A DNA stretch of 36,274 bases from assembly GCA_964385045.1 (NCBI GenBank), contig CAYLNM010000026.1:1-36274 (forward strand). The letters run 5' to 3'. Positions 1 to 8,779 of this stretch are shown one piece after another; position 1 is the stretch's first letter; each line of letters starts with the position of its first letter. The notes beneath the pieces were generated by a model. The model saw only the letters and a program-made list of their open reading frames with translations, was not told where the DNA came from and ran no database searches. The DNA is from CAYLNM01 sp964385045. GTDB taxonomy: Bacteria; Planctomycetota; Phycisphaerae; Phycisphaerales; SM1A02. The position numbers and the translations under genes are program-made.

Positions 1-40
1 CCGACCGCATCCCGCCGACCGTGCCGCCCCTCGACCCGCC

Positions 41-44
<4 letters not shown>
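1..44 (+). CDS. Possible 3' end of an upstream CDS (partial)
   Basis: The frame starting at base 3 stays open from the window edge and stops with TGA at 42-44, so its stop overlaps the ATG at 41 in an ATGA arrangement. That arrangement is common for translationally coupled genes, and an upstream partner of an amidotransferase subunit (for example pabB or trpE) would fit. Only about 13 Pro-rich residues are visible, with no recognisable motif, so identity and even reality are unproven. Confidence 0.3.
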
Positions 45-733
<689 letters not shown>

Positions 734-756
734 GTCCGGCGATCGGCGGGGAGAAT

Positions 757-790
757 CCGGCCGGGGCGCCGGGTCGGGGCGTCCGGCCGG
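757..790 (+). terminator. GC hairpin after pabA
   Basis: The octamer CCGGCCGG occurs at 757-764 and again at 783-790. Being self-complementary, the two can pair into an 8-bp stem with an 18-nt loop, starting 24 nt after the pabA stop. There is no T-run, so intrinsic termination is only a possibility. Confidence 0.3.
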
Positions 791-835
791 CGGCTCGACG
801 AGGGGCCGTGGCCGCGCCGCGGGGCACGCGTGCCG

Positions 836-841
836 TATCAT
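836..841 (+). promoter_or_regulatory. Putative -10 element (TATCAT) for the 898-1419 gene
   Basis: TATCAT preceded by CCG lies 56 bp before the GTG at 898. The same CCGTATCAT string precedes cinA and glyA. A start of transcription about 7 nt downstream would leave a leader of roughly 50 nt containing the GGAG at 890-893. No clear -35 is visible. Confidence 0.45.
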
Positions 842-897
842 CGTCGCCCCTCTTCCCGGGGCCCCGTCCCCGAGCCTCCTTCCCGAATCGGAGCCCC

Positions 898-1419
898 GTG
901 GTGAGCGAGCCCGAGACGACCGCGACGAGCCCCGAGTCCACGTCCCCCACGGGCGAGCCCGCCGGGAGCCCGGGCACGGCCGCCGACCCGCACGCGGACC
1001 TGCCGCAGGTCCGGGCGGTGGTGCATGCGGTGGCCGAGGGGCGGATCGAGCTCGCCCTGCCGCACTCGGACTACGTGGTCCACCTCGGCCTCGAGGTCGA
1101 CCCGGCCCGGATCGCGGTGCCCACCGGCAAGCGGATCCGGGGCCGCGTGGACGCGGTCGGGATGCGGTTCCACCGGGCGAGCGGCGGCGGCCGCTTCATC
1201 GAGCCGGTGATGGGCGAGCCGCGCATCGTCGCGGGCACCGTCCTGCACGTGGACCGCGCGGCGGGCCGGGTCCTCGTGGACTGCGCCATGCCGATCTGGA
1301 TCGCCCCCGAGGAGGCCGACCAGGACTGGTCGATCTTCGAGGAGCGGGCCTTGGTGACGGGCTACCTGCGCAGCGGCATGGTCTTCACGCCGCGGGACGC
1401 GGACCTGACGCCCGGCTGA
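898..1419 (+). CDS. Hypothetical protein, 173 residues
   Basis: Not recognised. The frame is open far upstream, but that part is Arg/Gly/Pro-rich and antisense-like. The chosen start is GTG 898 (or the adjacent GTG 901), behind GGAG at 890-893 and downstream of a TATCAT -10. The first 40 or so residues are Ser/Thr/Glu/Pro-rich and probably disordered. The rest looks like a compact beta-rich domain with alternating hydrophobic stretches (SDYVVHLGLEVD, RIVAGTVLHVD, RVLVDCAMPIWIA), a pattern compatible with a small barrel. No signal peptide or membrane segment is seen. It is convergent with the thioredoxin-family gene that ends at 1482. Coding reality is likely from composition and from the leader; function is unknown. 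Confidence 0.7.
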   Translation: MVSEPETTATSPESTSPTGEPAGSPGTAADPHADLPQVRAVVHAVAEGRIELALPHSDYVVHLGLEVDPARIAVPTGKRIRGRVDAVGMRFHRASGGGRFIEPVMGEPRIVAGTVLHVDRAAGRVLVDCAMPIWIAPEEADQDWSIFEERALVTGYLRSGMVFTPRDADLTPG

Positions 1420-1481
1420 GGACGCGCCCGCGGCGGTCGTCGTCACGTCGTCGACCCGGGCGCCGGTGCCCGGACCGTGGC

Positions 1482-2867
1482 TCAGGCGGACTCCGCCGGC
1501 TGCTCGGCCACGACGCGGGCCAGCGCCCGGTCGAGGTGCTCCGGCCGCAGCCCGGCCGCCCGCACCGTGCCGTCGCGACCGATGATCGCGTAGTACGGCC
1601 AGGCGCGGACCTGCCACGCGGTGGCGGACGCCTCGTCCACGTCCTGCCCCACGGGATAGTTGATCCCGAGCGAAGTGGCCGCCTGCTCCATCGTCTCGCC
1701 CATCAGCGTGCTGTGGATGCCGAGGAAGACGACGCCGTCGTCGCGATGCTGCTCCTGCAGCGCGATGTTCTTCGGGATCGCGTCCATGCACGGCTTGCAC
1801 CAGGTGCCCCAGAAGTCGATCACCACGATCGACCCGCGGAGCTGCTCGAGGTCGGCGGTGCCGCCGGTGACGCGCGCGAGCTCGACCGTGGGGGCCGGCC
1901 CGCCCTCGACCGCGAGGTGACGCTCCGCCCGTGCGGGCGGGTCGCCCGCGGTGCGGAACCACGCCAGTGGCCAGCCGCTCGCGGCGTCGACGGGCCCGGC
2001 GTCGGCCGCCGCGTCGCCGGGCGCGGACGACCCGGCGTCGTCGGAGGCGGGGGCCGCCGCATCGCCCGGCGCGTCCGCGCCGCCACCGCCGGGCCGGGCC
2101 GGGGCCTCGCCCGGGGCCGGGAGCGGGAACTCGGCCGCCGGCGCCATGCCGCGGACCATGGTCTCGAAGTCCTCGCGGGCGCCGAGGACGACCTCCTCGG
2201 GGCCGGTGAGCTTGAGCTGGATCGGGCCGAGCGGCGACTCCAGCAGCGCTCCGAGCAGGGCCTGGCCCGGCTTGAAGACGGTGCTCATGCCGCTGAACTC
2301 GCCGACGATCTGCACCATCGTCGCGCTGGCGTCGAGGCCCGGGACCTCGACCTCCCAGCGTTCGGGCTCGACCGCCCGCATCTCGGGGCTGCGGAACTGG
2401 CCGACCCAACGCTGCAGGTTCATCTCGATGCCGCCGCGGATCCCGAGGAACGCGGTGAGCTCGGCGAAGTCGCCGCCGCTGCGGCCGGGGATGGTCCAGT
2501 TGCCGGCCCGCATCGGACGCGGCGGCTGCCACTGCCACGTGGCCGGCTTGGGCGCCCGAATGCCGGCGAACGTCGCGACCCGCGGGTGCTCGTCCACGCT
2601 CGTTCCCTCGCCCTCGGGGGCGGGCAGGTCGGGGCTGCCGCCGGCCGTGCCGCCCGGGGGGGCCGCGGGGGCCGCGTCGCGGCCGCCGGTGGCGTCGATC
2701 GGCGGCAGCGGAGAGGCGGACGGAGACGTGCCGGCGTCGCCGCCGCGAGCCTCGGCGCCCGAGCCGTCGTCGGCGGGATCGGAGCAGCCGGCGGCGAGCA
2801 GGGCGGCGCAGACGGCCGCGGCGGCGAGGCGCGGGGCACGGAGCGCGGGCGGCGTCGGGACGGTCAT
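1482..2867 (-). CDS. Thioredoxin-family (TlpA/ResA-like) lipoprotein
   Basis: 461 residues, probably anchored outside the cytoplasm. The N-terminus is a lipoprotein signal ending in LLAAGC, giving acylated Cys28, followed by a long Ala/Gly/Pro/Asp linker. Residues about 95-260 form a domain I do not recognise for certain (motifs WQWQPPRPMRAGNW and NLQRWVGQF); a second disordered linker follows at about 260-310. The C-terminal thioredoxin fold carries the redox site W356-C-K-P-C360 in IDFWGTWCKPCMDAIP, then FLGIHST and a WPYYAIIGRDG stretch, as in TlpA/ResA proteins. Such proteins are thiol-disulfide oxidoreductases; the partner is unknown here. The start is the ATG behind AGGAG, 8 nt away. 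The gene is divergent from the amidohydrolase, and the two may share a promoter region near 2990. Confidence 0.85.
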   Translation of the reverse strand: MTVPTPPALRAPRLAAAAVCAALLAAGCSDPADDGSGAEARGGDAGTSPSASPLPPIDATGGRDAAPAAPPGGTAGGSPDLPAPEGEGTSVDEHPRVATFAGIRAPKPATWQWQPPRPMRAGNWTIPGRSGGDFAELTAFLGIRGGIEMNLQRWVGQFRSPEMRAVEPERWEVEVPGLDASATMVQIVGEFSGMSTVFKPGQALLGALLESPLGPIQLKLTGPEEVVLGAREDFETMVRGMAPAAEFPLPAPGEAPARPGGGGADAPGDAAAPASDDAGSSAPGDAAADAGPVDAASGWPLAWFRTAGDPPARAERHLAVEGGPAPTVELARVTGGTADLEQLRGSIVVIDFWGTWCKPCMDAIPKNIALQEQHRDDGVVFLGIHSTLMGETMEQAATSLGINYPVGQDVDEASATAWQVRAWPYYAIIGRDGTVRAAGLRPEHLDRALARVVAEQPAESA

Positions 2868-2885
2868 CGTCGTTCTCCTGCGGGA

Positions 2886-2924
2886 GCGGGCGAAGGTCGG
2901 CGGGCGAAGGTCGGGGGGCGAAGG
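2886..2924. repeat. 14-bp tandem repeat in the leader of the thioredoxin gene
   Basis: Two full copies (2886-2899 and 2900-2913) and a partial third of the 14-mer GCGGGCGAAGGTCG. It lies between the divergent starts at 2867 and 3004, within the presumed 5' leader of the minus-strand gene. Confidence 0.7.
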
Positions 2925-2986
2925 AGATGCCCGGCGTGGCTCGTCGGCGACGGGTCGACCCGGCCGGGGCCGCGCGCGGACGACCG

Positions 2987-2993
2987 TACGATA
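2987..2993. promoter_or_regulatory. Overlapping divergent -10 elements
   Basis: The string CCGTACGATAG reads TACGAT on the plus strand (2987-2992), 11 nt before the amidohydrolase ATG at 3004. On the minus strand it reads TATCGT (2993-2988), about 120 nt before the thioredoxin-lipoprotein ATG. Both fit a TANNNT -10 pattern. The plus-strand version would give a leader of only about 5 nt, and no Shine-Dalgarno precedes that ATG. Confidence 0.4.
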
Positions 2994-3003
2994 GCCCCGC
3001 TCC

Positions 3004-4635
3004 ATGAACGGCTCGACCGAACCGCCGCCGCTGCTCGTGGCCGGCGCCCGGCCCTGGGCGACGGGCCGCGGCGCGGCGACGGCCGCCGATCCGGTGGACG
3101 TGCTCGTGCGCGGGGGCCGCGTCGAGCGGACCGTGCCCGCGGGCTCGCGGTCGGGCTCGGGCGGAGCGGCGGCGGCGGACGTCCGGGTGCTCGATGCCGC
3201 GGGAGCGTGGATCGGTCCCGGCTTCGTCGACGCGCACGTGCACCTGGTCATGGCCGGCCTCGGGCTGCGGCAGGCCGACCTCGGGGCGGCGGCGTCGCGG
3301 CCGGCGTTCGAGGCGGCGATCGCGGAGGCCGCCCGCGCCATGCGCGCCGAGGGCGCGCCGCCGGACGCCTGGCTGCTCGCCCGCGGCTGGGACGAGTCCC
3401 GGTGGGGCGGCGAGCGTCCGACCGCGGACTGGCTGCGGGCGGCGGGCGACCGGCCGGCGGCGGCGTGGCGGATGGACATCCACGCCGCGGTGGTGAACCC
3501 GGCCGGGCTCGCGCGGCTGGATCTCCGCGAGCCGGTCGACGGCGGCACGATCGAGCGGGACGCCGGCGGCGTGCCCACCGGCCTGCTGCTCGAGGCCGCG
3601 GCGTGGGAGCGGCTGAACCCGGCGCTGCCGCCGCCGAGCGCGGCCGAGGAGCGGGCGGCGGCGCGGGCGGCGGCGGCCCACGCCCACGCCCGCGGCGTCG
3701 TCGCGGTGGGCTCGATGGAGTACCTCGACGTCCTCGAGCGGGCGCTGGTGCCGCTGGCCGGCGCGCTCGACCTGACCATTCGCGCGATGGCCCTCGACCG
3801 CGAGCTGCCGCTGGACCTCGCGCGGATGCGGGCCGTCCCGTCCACGCCGGGGCTGCGGCTGTTCGCGGCCAAGGCGTTCGTCGACGGCACCCTCGGCTCG
3901 CGCACTGCCCGCATGCTCGCCCCGTACGCCGACGCGCCGGGCGAGCGGGGGCTGCTGGTGGAGCGAGCCCTCGACGGCACGCTCGAGGCGTGGGCACGCG
4001 AGGCGGTCGGCGGCGGCTTCGGGATCGCGGTCCACGCGATCGGCGACGAGGCGGTGCGGCGGGCGCTGGACGCGGCGGACGCGGCCGAGGCCGAGGCGCA
4101 GGCCGGGGCCGGGGCCGAGGCCGGGCGGCCGGGCATGACGCTGCGGATCGAGCACGCCCAGCACGTCGATCCCGCCGACCTCCCGCGGTTCCGCGGCCGG
4201 TTCGCGAGCATGCAACCGGGCCACCGCATCGCCGACCGGCCGGTGATGGACGCGCGGCTCGGCCGGGAGCGGGCCGCGGCGGCCTTCCCGTTCGCCGCGA
4301 TCGCCGCCGCCGGGGGCACCCTCGCCTTCGGCAGCGACTGGCCGGTCATCGACTGCGATCCGATGGACGCGATCGCCTCGGCGGTGGCGGGCCTCACCCG
4401 CGACGGCCCGCGGCCCGACGGCGGCGAGATCGACGTGGGGGCGGCGCTCGCGGCCCACGTCGAGCACGCATGGGCGGCGATCGACGAGCCCGGCCGCGGC
4501 CGCGCCCCGCTGGCGGCGGGGGCCCCGGCCGACCTCGTGCTGCTCGACCGCGATCCGGCAGCGGTCGACTGGTCGCGGGAGCGGCCCCGGGTGCTGGCCA
4601 CGATCGCCGGCGGGCGGCTCGTGCACGAGGCGTGA
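3004..4635 (+). CDS. Amidohydrolase of the YtcJ / Amidohydrolase_3 type
   Basis: 543 residues, the usual length of YtcJ-like enzymes, a branch of the metal-dependent amidohydrolase superfamily with a beta-sandwich plus TIM barrel. Visible signatures in order: ending of the N-terminal sandwich strand, metal-binding HxH in GFVDAHVHL (about residue 78), WLLARGWDESRW, the FVDGTLGSRTA block, HAIGDEAV, the RIEHAQ His, and FGSDWPV with the catalytic Asp; the C-terminus returns to the sandwich (GAPADLVLLDRDP). No signal peptide, so cytoplasmic. Members hydrolyse C-N bonds of small amides or imides, but the substrate cannot be predicted. The ATG has no Shine-Dalgarno; a -10-like TACGAT lies 11 nt upstream, suggesting a nearly leaderless mRNA. 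It is transcribed toward cinA with a 124-bp gap, but cinA appears to have its own promoter. Confidence 0.88.
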   Translation: MNGSTEPPPLLVAGARPWATGRGAATAADPVDVLVRGGRVERTVPAGSRSGSGGAAAADVRVLDAAGAWIGPGFVDAHVHLVMAGLGLRQADLGAAASRPAFEAAIAEAARAMRAEGAPPDAWLLARGWDESRWGGERPTADWLRAAGDRPAAAWRMDIHAAVVNPAGLARLDLREPVDGGTIERDAGGVPTGLLLEAAAWERLNPALPPPSAAEERAAARAAAAHAHARGVVAVGSMEYLDVLERALVPLAGALDLTIRAMALDRELPLDLARMRAVPSTPGLRLFAAKAFVDGTLGSRTARMLAPYADAPGERGLLVERALDGTLEAWAREAVGGGFGIAVHAIGDEAVRRALDAADAAEAEAQAGAGAEAGRPGMTLRIEHAQHVDPADLPRFRGRFASMQPGHRIADRPVMDARLGRERAAAAFPFAAIAAAGGTLAFGSDWPVIDCDPMDAIASAVAGLTRDGPRPDGGEIDVGAALAAHVEHAWAAIDEPGRGRAPLAAGAPADLVLLDRDPAAVDWSRERPRVLATIAGGRLVHEA

Positions 4636-4746
4636 GCGGGCACCGCGGGGGGGGGGGCGGAGGGGCGGACGGCTCGAGCGGGGCGTACCGTGTCCGCCGC
4701 GGTGCCCGTGGAGGCGACGGCACCCTTCCTCGCCTCACCGCGCCCG

Positions 4747-4752
4747 TATCAT
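4747..4752 (+). promoter_or_regulatory. Putative -10 element (TATCAT) giving leaderless cinA mRNA
   Basis: CCCGTATCAT ends 7 nt before the GTG at 4760. Transcription usually starts about 7 nt past the -10, so the start codon would be at or near +1. No Shine-Dalgarno is present, which fits leaderless translation. No good -35 is visible. Confidence 0.5.
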
Positions 4753-4759
4753 CGCCCGC

Positions 4760-6220
4760 GTGCGGGCCGCGATCCTGTCGATCGGAGACGAGCTCGTCCT
4801 CGGCCAGTCCGTGGACACGAACTCCGCGTGGCTGTCGGAAGAGCTCGCGGGGCTGGACGTCGCGTGCGACGAGCACCGGACGGTCGCCGACGACCGCGAC
4901 GCGATCGCCCGCGCGATCGCCGAGCTGCTCGACGGCCGCGACCTGCTGCTGCTGACCGGCGGCCTCGGGCCCACGGCCGACGACCTGACGCGGCACGCCC
5001 TCGGGGACGTCCTCGACCCGGGGCGTCCGCTCGTCCTCGACGACGCGGCGTTGACCGAGCTGGAGGGCTGGTTCGCCGGCCGGCCCGGCGGCATGCCGGC
5101 GGCCAACCGCGTGCAGGCGATGCGCCCGGCGTCCGCGGCGATGATCCCGAATCCCCGCGGGACCGCACCCGGCCTTCGCGCCGAGCCGGGCCGCCGGCTG
5201 CTGGTCGCGATGCCGGGGCCGCCGCGGGAGATGCAGCCGATGTTCGACGCCGTGGTGCGGCCGTGGGCGGCGTCGCGGCGCAGCGACCGGGTGGCGACGG
5301 CGCTCGTGCCGTCGGTCGGCCTCGGCGAGTCGGATGCCGCCGCGCGGCTCGGCGACCTGATGGACCGCGGGCGGACGACGCTGGTCGGGACCACCGCCTC
5401 GGGCGGCGTGGTGACGGCCCGGATCCGGGCGATCGGCGACGACGCCGAGGCGCGAGTGGCCGAGGCCGCGGCCGAGGTCGAGCGCCGGTGGCATCCCTAC
5501 GCCTTCGCCCGCGGCCCGGCGACCCTCGCCGAGGCGACCGGCCGCCGGCTCGAGCGGGCGGGGCGGCGGCTGGTGACGTGCGAGTCGTGCACCGGCGGGC
5601 TGCTCGGCGCGATGGTCACCGCGGTGGCGGGCAGCAGCGCGTGGTACCCCGGGGGCTGGGTCACCTACGAGAACGCGGCCAAGCAGGACCTCCTCGGCGT
5701 GCCGGCCTCGCTGCTCACGGCGCACGGCGCGGTGTCGGCCGAGGTCGCGATGGCGATGGCGATCGGCGGCCTCGTGCGCGGCGCCGCGGACGAGGCGCTG
5801 TCGATCACCGGCATCGCGGGCCCCGGCGGGGGGACGCCCGGCAAGCCGGTGGGAACGGTGTGGATCGGGCATGCCTCGCGGGCGGTCGGCGGCCCGGGCG
5901 GCGACGGCACCGGCGCCGGGGCGGCGGCGTCTCCCGTCCGCGTGCGGGCCCGCCGCTTCAGGTTCCGCGGTGAGCGGGCGACCGTGCGCGACCGCTCGGC
6001 GACGATGGCCCTCGCGATGCTGCGCCTGAGCCTCGACGGTCACGAGGCGTGGCCCCCCGAGCGCACCCGGGTGCCGCTGCTGTGGGAGGAGCCGCGGCAC
6101 ACGCGGCGGGCCGACCGGCGGGCGCTCGCGGCGGTGACGCCGCTGCTGGCCGTGGCCGGGGAGCCGAGCGTCGCGCCGGCCGTGGCCGGGGAGCGGGCTC
6201 CCGCGGGGGATTCCCGATGA
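4760..6220 (+). CDS. cinA: CinA family nicotinamide-nucleotide amidohydrolase
   Basis: 486 residues. The N-terminal CinA/MoCF-like domain (about 1-250) shows AAILSIGDELVLGQ, the LLLTGGLGPTADD phosphate-binding loop, and PGPPREM. The C-terminal PncC-like deamidase domain (from about 265) shows LVTCESCTGGLLGAM, GWVTYENAAKQDLLGV and ITGIAGPGGG. In characterised members this domain converts NMN to nicotinate mononucleotide in pyridine-nucleotide salvage, while the N-terminal domain acts on ADP-ribose. The protein is longer than the usual 410-430 residues because of an Ala-rich insert near 395 and about 50 extra residues after the deamidase domain that contain a short VAGEPSVAPAVAGE repeat. The start is GTG 4760, in frame with the first beta strand and just downstream of a TATCAT box. 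The stop overlaps folK (ATGA), so the two are probably co-translated. Confidence 0.93.
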   Translation: MRAAILSIGDELVLGQSVDTNSAWLSEELAGLDVACDEHRTVADDRDAIARAIAELLDGRDLLLLTGGLGPTADDLTRHALGDVLDPGRPLVLDDAALTELEGWFAGRPGGMPAANRVQAMRPASAAMIPNPRGTAPGLRAEPGRRLLVAMPGPPREMQPMFDAVVRPWAASRRSDRVATALVPSVGLGESDAAARLGDLMDRGRTTLVGTTASGGVVTARIRAIGDDAEARVAEAAAEVERRWHPYAFARGPATLAEATGRRLERAGRRLVTCESCTGGLLGAMVTAVAGSSAWYPGGWVTYENAAKQDLLGVPASLLTAHGAVSAEVAMAMAIGGLVRGAADEALSITGIAGPGGGTPGKPVGTVWIGHASRAVGGPGGDGTGAGAAASPVRVRARRFRFRGERATVRDRSATMALAMLRLSLDGHEAWPPERTRVPLLWEEPRHTRRADRRALAAVTPLLAVAGEPSVAPAVAGERAPAGDSR

Positions 6221-6708
6221 GCTCGCCCGTCGTCGCCGCGATCGCCCTCGGGTCCAACCTCGGCGATCGCGCAGCACATCTGCGCTCGGCGATCGACGCC
6301 CTCGGCCGGGAGCCGGGGATCCGGGTGCTCGCGGTCTCCGCCCCGCTCGAGACCGAGCCCGTCGGCCCGCCGGGCCAGGGGCCGTACCTCAACGCCGCGG
6401 CGCGGATCGAGACCACGCTGGGGGCGACGGCGCTGCTCGCCGTCCTCCTGGGGATCGAGCGCGCCGCCGGGCGGGAGCGCCGCGGTGCGGTGCGGTGGGG
6501 GCCGCGGACGCTGGACCTCGACCTGCTGCTCCTCGGCGACCGGGTGATCCGGCGCCCCGGCCTCGAGGTCCCGCACCCGCGGATGCACGGGCGCGACTTC
6601 GTGCTCCGGCCGCTCGCCGAGGTGGGCGCCGACCTCGTGCATCCCGTGCTTGGCCGAACCGTCCGGGAACTGCTCGGGGCGGTCGCCGATCCGGCCACGA
6701 CGGAATAA
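6217..6708 (+). CDS. folK: 2-amino-4-hydroxy-6-hydroxymethyldihydropteridine pyrophosphokinase (HPPK)
   Basis: 163 residues, close to the usual 159-170. HPPK transfers pyrophosphate from ATP to 6-hydroxymethyl-7,8-dihydropterin in cytoplasmic folate synthesis. Diagnostic parts are AIALGSNLGDR at the N-terminus, the ETEPVG...QGPYLNAA segment that forms the pterin pocket, and the WGPRTLDLDLLL block with the two Mg-binding Asp residues, followed by PHPRMHGRDFVLRPLAEV. The ATG overlaps the cinA TGA by ATGA. The frame is open upstream, but the HPPK fold begins at this Met. It shares the folate pathway with a PabA-type amidotransferase at the window start, although they are not in one operon here. 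Confidence 0.95.
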   Translation: MSSPVVAAIALGSNLGDRAAHLRSAIDALGREPGIRVLAVSAPLETEPVGPPGQGPYLNAAARIETTLGATALLAVLLGIERAAGRERRGAVRWGPRTLDLDLLLLGDRVIRRPGLEVPHPRMHGRDFVLRPLAEVGADLVHPVLGRTVRELLGAVADPATTE

Positions 6709-6999
6709 CCGGCACGATCCCGCGTTCCGTTCCTGTCGGCGCCCGACCGGGGACCGCGGCTCCCGCGTCCGTGCGAGGGGATGCCGCCGCCGGTCGATCC
6801 CCGAGGGTCGAACGGGCGGCGCGGACGCCATCGACGCCGCGGCGTCCGGGGCCGCGTCCCCGGCTCTCGTCCGGTGACACCGCGACGACACGGCGGGGCC
6901 GGCTCGCCTCGACCGACGCCGCGAGCCCGCCGCCGAGCGGCGACCCCCGGGCGCCGACCGGCATCCGCCGCCTTCCGCTTCCCGCAGGAACCTCACCAC

Positions 7000-8478
7000 A
7001 TGCACCACCGCCCTCGACGTTCCTCACGTGCCGGACTCGCCGCGGCGCTGCTCGCCCTGCCCGCTGCGCTCGCCATCGCCGTCGCTGGATCCGCGGCCGC
7101 CGGGCAGGCGAGGCCGCCGGCCGCGCCCTCTGCTCCCGAGGCGGCGGCACCGGAGGAGATCGGGGGGATCCCGATCGCCGGTCCGATCCGAAGCGACGAT
7201 CTCGGTCCGGCCCGGGCGGCCCTCGAGCGCATGGTCGCCGCCTATCGGCAGGCGCCGGGTCTGGTGGACGAGGTCTCCATCCACGCCTTCGTCTCGGCCC
7301 AGGCCCGCCCGGTGCGGCGGGGGCGGGTGATGTTCGAGGGCGACGAGCACTTCCTGGTCGAGGCGCCCGGCTCGCGGGCGGCGGCGGTGGACGGTCGCGT
7401 GAAGATCATGCTCGACCGCTTCCGCACCCGGTACGTCGACGTGCCCCTCGACGGCAACATGTTCGCGACGATCCGGGAGACGCTCGACACCAGCGTCGGC
7501 ATCTCCTGGCATCTCCGGGCCCGCTACTGCGACGATCCGACGCTCGTGCTGCAGTCGCTCAGCTCGGGCATCCCCGATCCCGCCGGCATCCACGGCCACG
7601 AGGAGGCGACCCTCCCCGACGGCCGCGCGGTGGACCGGGTCACCCTGTGGGCGGACTCGGGGTACAGCGTGGTGACGATCGACCGGGAGACCGGCCTGGT
7701 CCTCGGCATGGACATCGAGTACGTGCCGCGGGGGACGCCGGTCGGGAACTTCCGGATCCGCACCCATGTCCGGGCGACGCCGCGGCTCGTGGAGTCGCTT
7801 CCCGAGCCGATCGCCTTCGATCCCGACGGCCGCCGCGCGGTGGCGACGATGCAGGAGCTCTACGGCCGCACCGCGGGCGGACGCCCGGTGCCGCTGTCCG
7901 TCTCGGTCGGCGACCGCGTGGAGCTGCCCGAGATCGTCACCCTCGAGGGCATGCCGTGGTCGCTGGAGGAGCGGTCCGGCCGCGTGCAGGTGCTGCTGGC
8001 GTGGAGCATGGGCTCCACCGGCTTCGCCCGGGCGCGGACGCCGATCGTCGTCCTGAGCGAGCAGCTCGCCCGCCGCGGCGGCGACGTCCCGGTCGACTTC
8101 TTCCTGCTGAACACGCGGGAGGACACGCCGGACGAGGAGAAGTGGGACACCGTCTACGACTTCTGGTACGAGCGCGACTACGAGGTGCCGTGCCTCTTCG
8201 ACGACACCGACGCGCTCGCCGAGACCCTGGGCCTGAACCAGCTCCCCGCGACCATCGTCCTCGACGGACGCGGCCGGCTCGTCGGCACCGTCGGCGGCAT
8301 CGACGGGACGTGGCCGCCCGCGGTGAACCGCCTGATCCGCGAGGCGGTGCAGGCCACCGCCGAGGCGGAGGCCGAGCCGTCGCGATCCGGGGACGGGGGT
8401 GATGCCGGGAATGGCGCCGGCGGGGAAGGCGGGGCCGGCGGCGGCACCGGGGGCACTGGCGGCACCGGGGGCGGCTGA
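7000..8478 (+). CDS. Exported protein: LolA/DUF2092-like domain plus redox-dead thioredoxin-like domain
   Basis: 492 residues from ATG 7000, behind AGGAA at 6985-6989. Upstream in-frame codons are Arg-rich and non-coding in character. Residues 1-35 form a signal peptide (RRSSR, then an Ala/Leu core ending SAAAGQA). Residues about 65-270 look like an outer-membrane lipoprotein-sorting (LolA/DUF2092) fold: repeated beta strands with VMFEGDEHFLVEAPGSRAAAVDG and a LVLGMDIEYV ending. Residues about 300-437 have a thioredoxin-like order (VELPEIVTLEGMPWSL, VQVLLAWSMGSTGFAR, LPATIVLDGRGRLVG), but the position of the WCxxC site reads WSMGSTGF, so there is no redox Cys pair. The C-terminus is a Gly/Thr-rich tail of about 25 residues. 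It probably acts in the periplasm; function unknown. Confidence 0.8.
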   Translation: MHHRPRRSSRAGLAAALLALPAALAIAVAGSAAAGQARPPAAPSAPEAAAPEEIGGIPIAGPIRSDDLGPARAALERMVAAYRQAPGLVDEVSIHAFVSAQARPVRRGRVMFEGDEHFLVEAPGSRAAAVDGRVKIMLDRFRTRYVDVPLDGNMFATIRETLDTSVGISWHLRARYCDDPTLVLQSLSSGIPDPAGIHGHEEATLPDGRAVDRVTLWADSGYSVVTIDRETGLVLGMDIEYVPRGTPVGNFRIRTHVRATPRLVESLPEPIAFDPDGRRAVATMQELYGRTAGGRPVPLSVSVGDRVELPEIVTLEGMPWSLEERSGRVQVLLAWSMGSTGFARARTPIVVLSEQLARRGGDVPVDFFLLNTREDTPDEEKWDTVYDFWYERDYEVPCLFDDTDALAETLGLNQLPATIVLDGRGRLVGTVGGIDGTWPPAVNRLIREAVQATAEAEAEPSRSGDGGDAGNGAGGEGGAGGGTGGTGGTGGG

Positions 8479-8779
8479 TCGATCGGCGTTCGCCTCGGGC
8501 CTCCGCCCGCGGCGGCGCGGCCCGCGGATGCGCGGCCCCGGCTGCGCGGCCCGCGGTCCGCGCGGTCCGCGGATGCGCGGGCCCCGGCCCCGGGTGAGCT
8601 CGTCGACGCGACGCGCGACGACGCGACACGCCGCGCGGAGCGAGGTTCCGCGCGGCGTGTCGCATGGGAGTCGCACTCGTGGTGGCGGCCGGCCGCCGCG
8701 CCGGGCGTGGGGGTCCGGAGGGACGACGAGGAGTCGGCGTCGTCGGTCCGGCGTCCGGGGCGGCCGTCGCCCTCGCGCC
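8479..8779. other. Gene-free convergent intergenic region
   Basis: Between two convergent genes. It holds several near-copies of the string GCGGCCCGCGGATGCGCGG at 8510-8585, the long hairpin at 8623-8663, and nothing that looks coding. Confidence 0.7.
8623..8663. terminator. Perfect 17-bp GC hairpin between convergent genes
   Basis: The arms 8623-8639 (GCGACACGCCGCGCGGA) and 8647-8663 are perfect reverse complements with a 7-nt loop (GCGAGGT). It lies 145 bp past the stop at 8478 and 117 bp before the stop at 8780 of the opposing gene. There is no T-run on either side. A bidirectional terminator or mRNA end stabiliser is the simplest reading. Confidence 0.6.

Noticed and set aside
1456..1473. 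CCGGGC-N6-GCCCGG hairpin between the stops at 1419 and 1482 as a terminator
   Set aside because: Only 6 bp and no T-run; in this composition such short dyads occur often by chance, so it is not listed as a feature.
838..4626. Open frame of about 1260 codons on the minus strand, antisense to the amidohydrolase and small hypothetical gene
   Set aside because: Arg/Pro/Gly-rich translation with no domain, produced by the strong G/C bias at third positions. Similar giant antisense or off-frame extensions at 11930-17341, 18406-22215 and 26805-29540 were rejected for the same reason.
4647..4657. Run of eleven G residues considered as a phase-variation tract
   Set aside because: It lies in the gap after the amidohydrolase stop and well before the cinA promoter, so slippage would not change a reading frame. 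It may also be a sequencing length error.
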